Shown one piece after another: positions 5,502 through 9,962 of a stretch of 9,962 nt of DNA. Both the position numbers and the translations under genes were made by a program. The notes below the pieces were generated by a model. That model was not told the DNA's origin and searched no databases. It was given only the letters and a program-made list of their open reading frames with translations. The stretch covers positions 1 to 9,962 of the forward strand of contig QMMB01000080.1 of NCBI GenBank assembly GCA_003647035.1, given 5' to 3'. The DNA is from Deltaproteobacteria bacterium (GTDB lineage Bacteria > Myxococcota_A > Polyangia > Polyangiales > Houyiibacteriaceae). The first letter of the stretch is position 1. Each line of letters begins with the position of its first letter.

Positions 5502-7127
5502 ATGTCCGAAACGACTAAGTATGAAGCCGAGGTCGTCGTCATTGGCGCGGGCCTCGCCGGTATGGTGACCGCGCTCGAGTTGCTCGATGCCGGCAAACGC
5601 GTGGTCATGTTGGACGCGGCCACGCGCGAGCGCTACGGCGGGCTCGCCCTGTTGTCGTTTGGCGGCATGTTCTTCGTCGACTCTCCGGAGCAACGCAAGA
5701 ACGGCATCAAAGATTCGGTCGACCTCGCGATGAGCGATTGGGTCCGTTACGGGGATCTCGACCCCGACGACGTGTGGCCATTCCGGTGGGCAGAAGCCTA
5801 CGTCAACCGTTGCACCGAAGAGGTCCGCGGCTGGCTTGCCGAGCGCGATGTGAGCATCTTCCGCGCCGTCGGCTGGACCGAGCGCGGGTACTTCGTGCCC
5901 GGCAACTCGGTGCCGCGGTTTCACATCGTGTGGGGCACCGGTGAAGGCATCGTGTTGCCACTGATCGAGCGCCTCGATGCGCACGAGAAGTCCGGGAAGC
6001 TTGAGCTGCACTTCGACCATCGAGTCGATGGCATCACCCAAGAGGGCGGCCAAGTCGTCGGTTGCCATGGCGCGAGCAACGCCGGCTCGTTCGAAGCGAA
6101 GGGCGACGCCGTCGTCATCGCCGCAGGCGGGATCGCAGGCGACCATGACAAGGTGCGCGAGGTGTGGCCGAGGGACCAATGGGGCGAGCCACCCGAGCAC
6201 ATGCTCAACGGGTCGATCCTCGAAGCCGACGGCAAGCTCCTCGACCGCGCCCAAGAGCTCGGCGCGAACATCACGCATCTCGAAAAAATGTGGAACTACG
6301 CGGCGGGCGTTCGGCACTGGGAGCCGCTGTTCCCCAACCATGGGCTGAGTCTGGTTCCCGCGAAGTCTCCGGTCTGGGTCAACTACCAGGGCCGCCGCTT
6401 CGTCGACCCCCCGTTGGTCGGCGCCTACGACACCCTGATGCTGGTCGATCGTATCTGCCAAGAGAAAAAGAAGTACTCCTGGCAGGTGATGAACCGCAAG
6501 ATCGCCAACAAGGAGTTCGCTGTTTCGGGAGCCGAGTTCAACCCGGCCGTCCGCGACAAGAAAATGCTGACTTTCCTTCTACGCCTGCTGCAGGGCAATG
6601 GAGAACAGGTTCAAGAGTTCATCGACCACTGCCCTGACTTCGTCACCGCGAGCACCGTAGGCGAGCTCGCAGACAAGATGAACGCACTGACGGGCACCCA
6701 GGACGTCGACGCAGTCCTGCTCGAGCGCGACATCGCCGACTACGACGCCAATATCGCGCGAGGCCCGAAATTGCAGAACGATGATCAGCTTCGTCGCATC
6801 GCGCACGTTCGCCAATACCTCGGCGACCGGCTGCGCACCTGCAACATGGCGCGCATCGTCGACCCGGACGCCATGCCGCTGATCGCGATCCGGATGCAGA
6901 TCCTGACACGCAAGAGCCTGGGCGGCATCCAGGTGGACCTCGATGCAAAGGTCCTCAACCAACAAGGCGACCCCATCCCCAACCTGTTCGCCGTCGGCGA
7001 GGCCTGCGGTTTCGGAGGTGGCGGGATGCACGGAAAACGGGCGCTCGAGGGAACATTCCTCGGGGGCTGTGTCTATTCGGGTCGCGTCGCGGCACGCGCG
7101 ATCAACAGCGGCCACGGCGTCAGGTAG
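5502..7127 (+). CDS. FAD-binding dehydrogenase, KstD/fumarate-reductase flavoprotein superfamily
   Basis: A 541-residue flavoprotein. The N-terminal dinucleotide motif VVVIGAGLAG (11-20) with Asp38 closing beta-2, then GGLALLSFGGMFFVDSPEQR, binds FAD. A C-terminal FAD segment runs NLFAVGEACGFGGGGMHGKRALEGTFLGGC (about 494-523). The central part (DSVDLAMSDW, NSVPRFHIVWGTG, VIAAGGIAGDH, RKSLGGIQVDLDAKV) matches the group annotated 'FAD-binding dehydrogenase', related to 3-ketosteroid delta-1-dehydrogenase and fumarate reductase flavoproteins. As I recall, Mycobacterium Rv0785 is a close relative. Length fits (about 550). It probably desaturates or reduces a hydrophobic substrate in the cytoplasm; the substrate is unknown. 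The ATG is the first possible start in the frame and has no ribosome binding site, consistent with near-leaderless expression. It is followed by the phosphatase gene 71 bp later. Confidence 0.9.
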   Translation: MSETTKYEAEVVVIGAGLAGMVTALELLDAGKRVVMLDAATRERYGGLALLSFGGMFFVDSPEQRKNGIKDSVDLAMSDWVRYGDLDPDDVWPFRWAEAYVNRCTEEVRGWLAERDVSIFRAVGWTERGYFVPGNSVPRFHIVWGTGEGIVLPLIERLDAHEKSGKLELHFDHRVDGITQEGGQVVGCHGASNAGSFEAKGDAVVIAAGGIAGDHDKVREVWPRDQWGEPPEHMLNGSILEADGKLLDRAQELGANITHLEKMWNYAAGVRHWEPLFPNHGLSLVPAKSPVWVNYQGRRFVDPPLVGAYDTLMLVDRICQEKKKYSWQVMNRKIANKEFAVSGAEFNPAVRDKKMLTFLLRLLQGNGEQVQEFIDHCPDFVTASTVGELADKMNALTGTQDVDAVLLERDIADYDANIARGPKLQNDDQLRRIAHVRQYLGDRLRTCNMARIVDPDAMPLIAIRMQILTRKSLGGIQVDLDAKVLNQQGDPIPNLFAVGEACGFGGGGMHGKRALEGTFLGGCVYSGRVAARAINSGHGVR

Positions 7128-7177
7128 TCCATGAAGCAAAGCGGTGCATGGTTGACGGCGCGGGCGCTCAAACGGCA

Positions 7178-7183
7178 TACAAT
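7178..7183 (+). promoter_or_regulatory. Possible -10 box upstream of the phosphatase gene
   Basis: TACAAT matches TATAAT at five of six bases. The best upstream -35 candidate, TTGACG (7152-7157), is 20 bp away, longer than usual. The phosphatase/DJ-1 pair might use this promoter or be read through from the FAD dehydrogenase gene. Confidence 0.25.
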
Positions 7184-7198
7184 CGGATGAGGCCGCCC

Positions 7199-7813
7199 AT
7201 GTTGCACCGTGCTATCCCCGTTGTCTGTTCGCTTCTCGCGTGCGCGATGCTTGGCTCGATGTCCGTCGTGCCCCTGGCGGCGGCAGACCGCTCGCCGGAC
7301 AAACCCGCCGCTCCGAAGAACATCGACGCAACCCCCCCGCTAGTCCCGATACCGAATGCCCGGGTTACCAAGACGGGCCTTCTCATCGGCGGCCAGCCGA
7401 CCCCCGAGCAGCTCAAGGCTATTCATCAAGCCGGGTACAGACTGGTCGTCACGCTGCGAACGGACGCGGAGCCAGGCGACGAGGGCGAGCAGGCGGCCGT
7501 GGAACGCATGGGTATGAAGTATGTGTCGATTCCAGTCGCCGGCGCCAAGGGCCTCACGGAAGACAACGCACGGGCGCTCGACAAGGCGCTGGGCGAAGTC
7601 GACGTGCTGCCAGCGGTCGTGCACTGCGCTACGGGAGAGCGCGTAAGTGCCTTGTTGGGCCTCAAAGCATTCGTCGTCGACCGCTTGAGCGCGTCTGCGG
7701 CGATCGACTTGGCCAGGAGTCTGGGCATGAAGAGGCTCGAGGCCGCCCTACGCGAGCGAATCTCCGAGATCTGCAAATCCGACAAGTCTCGCAACTGCCA
7801 GGACGCGCCGTGA
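7199..7813 (+). CDS. Exported DUF442/tyrosine-phosphatase-like protein
   Basis: A 204-residue protein with a signal peptide and a phosphatase-like domain of the DUF442 (COG3453) type. The start at 7199 is chosen because GAGG (7189-7192) lies six bases upstream; ATGs at 7148 and 7187 lack this. The signal peptide is residues 1-29, with likely signal peptidase I cleavage after LAAA before Asp30. A LLAC sequence at 12-15 could be read as a lipobox but sits too early in the hydrophobic core. The domain has the conserved GQPTPEQ (65-71), VVTLRTDAEPGDE (83-95) and the catalytic loop HCATGERV (142-149). Cys143 and Arg148 are in CxxGxR spacing, as in this family, rather than the CX5R of classical phosphatases. 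It probably works in the periplasm; its substrate is unknown. Its TGA overlaps the next gene's GTG. Confidence 0.83.
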   Translation: MLHRAIPVVCSLLACAMLGSMSVVPLAAADRSPDKPAAPKNIDATPPLVPIPNARVTKTGLLIGGQPTPEQLKAIHQAGYRLVVTLRTDAEPGDEGEQAAVERMGMKYVSIPVAGAKGLTEDNARALDKALGEVDVLPAVVHCATGERVSALLGLKAFVVDRLSASAAIDLARSLGMKRLEAALRERISEICKSDKSRNCQDAP

Positions 7814-8379
7814 GCGACAAACCGAGCGCGTTGGTCTTGCTCGCGCAGGGCAGCGAAGAGATGGAAGCCGTGATCAGTATCGATGTTTTGCGTCGCGGCG
7901 GACTTGAAGTGATCGTTGCCGGCGTCGACGGTGCTGAGCCGATTCGGTGCAGCCGCGGCGTCGTCATCTCGCCTGACGTGGCACTCGACGACGTGAACGG
8001 TGATTTCGATGTCGTCGTCCTCCCAGGAGGCGCGGAAGGGGCTCGACGCTTGGCGCAGTCGGGCAAGGTGGGAGACATTCTTCGTTGCCAAGAAGAGAGT
8101 GGCCGCTTGGTGGGCGCAATCTGCGCGGCGCCGATCGCGCTCCCGGCCCATGGGGTGTTCGAGAACCGGCAGCTCACGAGCCATCCAAGCGTCAAGGCGA
8201 TGCTCGAAGAATGGGGTGACTACAGCGAGCACCCTGTGGTAGCGGACGGTAACCTCATCACGAGTCGCGGCCCAGGCACCGCGTTCCCCTTCGCGTTGCG
8301 CATCGTGGGGACCCTCACCGACGCGCGACGTATGGTCGAGATACGCGCGCCGATGATGTTCCCCGTGCAGGTCTCTTAG
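7810..8379 (+). CDS. DJ-1/PfpI (ThiJ) family protein, close to DJ-1/YajL type
   Basis: A 189-residue cytoplasmic protein with the length and order of human DJ-1 (PARK7) and bacterial YajL. The active-site set is complete: Glu19 in GSEEMEA (DJ-1 Glu18), the oxidation-sensitive nucleophile Cys105 in AICAAP (DJ-1 Cys106), and His125 in TSHPS (DJ-1 His126). The LPGGAEGA loop and LITSRGPGTAFPFAL are also present. Cys47 corresponds to DJ-1 Cys46. Family roles include oxidative-stress protection, with glyoxalase III or deglycase activity proposed and debated. The GTG start overlaps the phosphatase stop as GTGA (7810-7813), a typical coupled start. The frame is open far upstream, but that part overlaps the phosphatase gene and shows no DJ-1 similarity. 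Its TAG overlaps the stop of the convergent acetyltransferase gene by 4 bp. Confidence 0.93.
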   Translation: MSDKPSALVLLAQGSEEMEAVISIDVLRRGGLEVIVAGVDGAEPIRCSRGVVISPDVALDDVNGDFDVVVLPGGAEGARRLAQSGKVGDILRCQEESGRLVGAICAAPIALPAHGVFENRQLTSHPSVKAMLEEWGDYSEHPVVADGNLITSRGPGTAFPFALRIVGTLTDARRMVEIRAPMMFPVQVS

Positions 8380-9059
8380 CCGGGCGGTTCGGGCGGCCGC
8401 GTCACGCGAGGTCGCACCGACACCTTGGCTCGTGCCACGTAGGACAGGAGCTTGCGAATGGGTGTCTCGTCGAAGAAACCTGGTGCGGTCGGCGTCTGGT
8501 CGGGCTCGGGAACCGGCAGGGTGGCGATGATTGCACCGTCCCCCGAATGACGAAACTTCACGTCGGGACTCAGCGACTCGATCATGCGCCTCGACGCGGT
8601 GTTGTCCGCCAGAAGCTCGGTGCAAAACCACCGAACGTCCCGCTCCCAGGCGGCTTCGATCAAGCGCTGCAACATGATCGCGCCGAGCCCCTTGCCATGA
8701 AAGTCGTCGAGAATGGTGACCGCCGGCTCGGCAGTGTCCGGCTGATCGCTCAAACGAACGAACCGAGCGCTCCCGACGCCCTCCGGCTTGGACACCAGAT
8801 GCTTCCGAATGGCCCCTATCGCGAAGTGGTCGATGCCATCCACCTCGGTGAGGTAGCGAAGCTCCCTCTCGGTCAGCGTGGCTTTCGGCGCCATGAACCG
8901 CGCGTACCGGGAGTCAGCCGACAAGTGCTCGAAGCCGTCGAGGAGCAACTGCTTGTCATCGGGCCGCACGGGACGAAGGAAAATCCGTTGACCGTCCGAA
9001 AGTTGAACGGTTTCCTCGTAGGACTCGCCGTACCGGTAGTGCTGCTCTGCAACCCCCAT
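8376..9059 (-). CDS. GNAT-family N-acetyltransferase, sirtuin-linked
   Basis: A 227-residue GNAT protein that would transfer an acyl group from acyl-CoA to an amine, probably a protein lysine given its partner. The N-terminal VQLSDGQRIFLRPVRPDDKQLLLDGFEHLSADSRYARF resembles the GNAT domains of bacterial Pat-type lysine acetyltransferases. The acetyl-CoA loop is HGKGLG (121-126), followed by IMLQRLIEAAW. The later ELLADNTASRRMIESL (148-163) is the usual GNAT 'N..S..' segment. A proline-rich, basic tail (183-227) lies beyond the fold. No cyclic-nucleotide or NDP-forming acyl-CoA synthetase domain is attached, unlike some Pat enzymes. The start is ATG at 9059; GTG at 9065, nearer an AGGG, is an alternative adding two residues. 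It lies 12 bp after the sirtuin stop on the same strand, so the two form an operon. Confidence 0.87.
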   Translation of the reverse strand: MGVAEQHYRYGESYEETVQLSDGQRIFLRPVRPDDKQLLLDGFEHLSADSRYARFMAPKATLTERELRYLTEVDGIDHFAIGAIRKHLVSKPEGVGSARFVRLSDQPDTAEPAVTILDDFHGKGLGAIMLQRLIEAAWERDVRWFCTELLADNTASRRMIESLSPDVKFRHSGDGAIIATLPVPEPDQTPTAPGFFDETPIRKLLSYVARAKVSVRPRVTRPPEPPG

Positions 9060-9071
9060 CGCCACACTACC

Positions 9072-9836
9072 CTAGAGACGATCGAGCTCGCGCACAACAG
9101 CGTCCATCGCCGCCGCGGCCCCCATCCGCAGCCGATGGTCCACGATGTGTGACACCTGACTCGTGCCCGGGTTGATTTCCACCGTCAGAGCACCGCGTCG
9201 ACGGGCGTCGATGATGGGCTCGGCGATGTACGGGAAGACGCTGGTCGTCCCGATTGAGAACACCGCATCGAACCCCTCCATCAACTGCTCCTGCAGCACC
9301 TTGGTCTGGTCGAGCGGCAGCATCTCCCCGAACAGGACCACCTCGGGCCTCACCAACGAGGCACACTCAGGGCATGACGGCGGGATGTCGAGGCCCGCGT
9401 AGCTGGCGACGCGCCAACGGTGACCGCAGCGTGTGCATACCAGGCGGTGCACGTCTCCGTGGATTTCGATGACGTGCTCGCTGCCTGCCGCGTGATGCAA
9501 ACCGTCCACGTTCTGCGTCAGCGTCCACACACGATCGATGCGGCGCTCGAGCTCCGCGATCACTTCGTGCGCCCGGTTGGGGCCCGCGCTACGGCAGGAG
9601 CTTTCGATTTGGTGAATGTACTTCCAGGTGATCGACGGGTCGCGCTTGAACATGGCCCCCGAGAGAGCTGCTTCGATGGGGATGCCGTCGTCGGTTTCGT
9701 CTTGGTCGTAGAGCCCCCCGATGCCGCGATACGTCGGCAAGCCCGAATCGGCGGAAACGCCGGCCCCGGTGACAAAAAGGACGCTCCGGCTTTCGCGAAG
9801 GCGCCCGACGATCTCGGAGATTTTCCGCTCCTCCAC
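9072..9836 (-). CDS. Sirtuin (Sir2) NAD+-dependent protein deacylase
   Basis: A 254-residue Sir2 enzyme that removes acyl groups from lysines, consuming NAD+. Motifs in order: GAGVSADSGLPTYRG (24-38), TQNVDGLH (107-114), catalytic His126 in IHGD, zinc ligands Cys134/Cys137 and Cys155/Cys158 (both CxxC), RPEVVLFGE (163-171), GTTSVFP (196-202) and INPG (221-224). The helix where CobB and SIRT5 carry the Tyr-x-x-Arg pair that selects succinyl/malonyl-lysine reads WKYIHQIE here, by my hand alignment. A plain deacetylase is therefore more likely than a desuccinylase. Start: GTG at 9836. An in-frame TAA lies just upstream, and family length fits. No clear ribosome binding site. It is followed 12 bp later by a GNAT gene, which suggests an acetylation/deacetylation pair, and is divergent from msrA. 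Confidence 0.94.
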   Translation of the reverse strand: MEERKISEIVGRLRESRSVLFVTGAGVSADSGLPTYRGIGGLYDQDETDDGIPIEAALSGAMFKRDPSITWKYIHQIESSCRSAGPNRAHEVIAELERRIDRVWTLTQNVDGLHHAAGSEHVIEIHGDVHRLVCTRCGHRWRVASYAGLDIPPSCPECASLVRPEVVLFGEMLPLDQTKVLQEQLMEGFDAVFSIGTTSVFPYIAEPIIDARRRGALTVEINPGTSQVSHIVDHRLRMGAAAAMDAVVRELDRL

Positions 9837-9851
9837 CAGGCTTGGTTATCG

Positions 9852-9857
9852 TATAAT
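9852..9857 (+). promoter_or_regulatory. Consensus -10 box of msrA, placed for a leaderless mRNA
   Basis: TATAAT matches the -10 consensus perfectly in GC-rich surroundings and ends six bases before the msrA ATG, so the expected transcription start coincides with that ATG. No good -35 is seen at 16-18 bp. The whole gap to the divergent sirtuin start is 27 bp, so any upstream element lies inside the sirtuin gene. Confidence 0.5.
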
Positions 9858-9863
9858 GGCGGC

Positions 9864-9962
9864 ATGCGCCACTTCGTCCTCGACGCACCGCTCCACGAGC
9901 CGTTTCCGGACGACACACAGCAAGCCATGTTCGGCTTGGGGTGCTTCTGGGGCGCCGAGCGC
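9864..9962 (+). CDS. msrA: Peptide methionine sulfoxide reductase MsrA, N-terminal part cut by window end
   Basis: The first 33 codons are visible and the frame is open to the window end. The residues read MRHFVLDAPLHEPFPDDTQ and then AMFGLGCFWGAER. GCFWGAE is the MsrA active-site signature, with catalytic Cys27. MsrA reduces the S-epimer of methionine sulfoxide in proteins, using thioredoxin to regenerate, and repairs oxidative damage in the cytoplasm. The preceding segment (APL.EPFPD) also fits the usual N-terminal lead-in of bacterial MsrA proteins. There is no Shine-Dalgarno sequence; a TATAAT ends six bases before the ATG. It is divergent from the sirtuin gene. Identification rests on a short but very distinctive motif. 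Confidence 0.88.
   Translation, partial: MRHFVLDAPLHEPFPDDTQQAMFGLGCFWGAER

Noticed and set aside
4730..5623. Long minus-strand open frame with a Val-Ser repeat
   Set aside because: It runs antisense through a supported lipoprotein, the microsatellite and the start of the FAD gene. Its composition reflects GC-rich antisense reading and repeats.
7131..7190. 19-codon open frame between the FAD dehydrogenase and phosphatase genes, ending in an ATGA overlap
   Set aside because: No ribosome binding site and no recognisable composition; the ATG it overlaps (7187) is not the preferred phosphatase start.
7208..7243. LLAC as a lipobox making the phosphatase a lipoprotein
   Set aside because: The Cys is at residue 15 within the hydrophobic core, and the hydrophobic stretch continues to a better AAA-type cleavage site at residue 29; not fully excluded.
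7426..8631. 401-codon minus-strand open frame
   Set aside because: It covers the phosphatase and DJ-1 genes antisense and overlaps the GNAT gene in another frame; no domain features.

Overview
This is a GC-rich, densely packed bacterial chromosome segment. Two neighbouring lipoprotein genes have Gly/Ser/Ala-rich spacers behind the lipobox ('GSAGSGG' type). A hexanucleotide microsatellite lies between genes, and there are many short-chain dehydrogenases. Together these suggest Myxococcota (former Deltaproteobacteria). That placement is inferred from style, not from a marker gene. I see no rRNA, tRNA, CRISPR, insertion sequence or phage gene. The window looks like ordinary chromosome with one unusual intergenic region.

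Layout. 1-1404 (+): C-terminal two thirds of a glutamine-dependent NAD+ synthetase (nadE), cut by the window edge. 1393-4088 (-): three co-directional genes, transcribed as NADP-type SDR, classical SDR, alpha/beta hydrolase. The last of these converges on nadE with a 12-bp overlap. 4216-5194 (+): two small secreted lipoproteins, each with six cysteines in the mature part, separated by tandem hairpins. 5195-5501: a noncoding region with a (GACACT)n hexamer array, a 118-nt imperfect palindrome, a second short block of the same hexamer, and a good promoter candidate whose -35 box is a repeat unit. 5502-7127 (+): a KstD/fumarate-reductase-like FAD dehydrogenase. 7199-8379 (+): an exported DUF442-type phosphatase translationally coupled (GTGA overlap) to a DJ-1/PfpI-family protein. 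8376-9836 (-): a sirtuin followed by a GNAT acetyltransferase, converging on the DJ-1 gene with a 4-bp overlap. 9864 to the end (+): the first 33 codons of msrA, divergent from the sirtuin across only 27 bp.

How the genes fit together. The right half is rich in redox and stress functions (FAD dehydrogenase, DJ-1, MsrA) and holds a likely reversible protein-acylation pair (GNAT plus NAD+-dependent Sir2). The NAD+ synthetase at the left edge makes the co-substrate that the sirtuin uses, but it is far away and not co-transcribed. The SDR/SDR/hydrolase set resembles a small lipid or xenobiotic oxidation operon of unknown substrate. The points most worth a second look are the repeat/palindrome/promoter arrangement at 5199-5501, the GNAT-sirtuin operon, and the probably leaderless divergent start of msrA.
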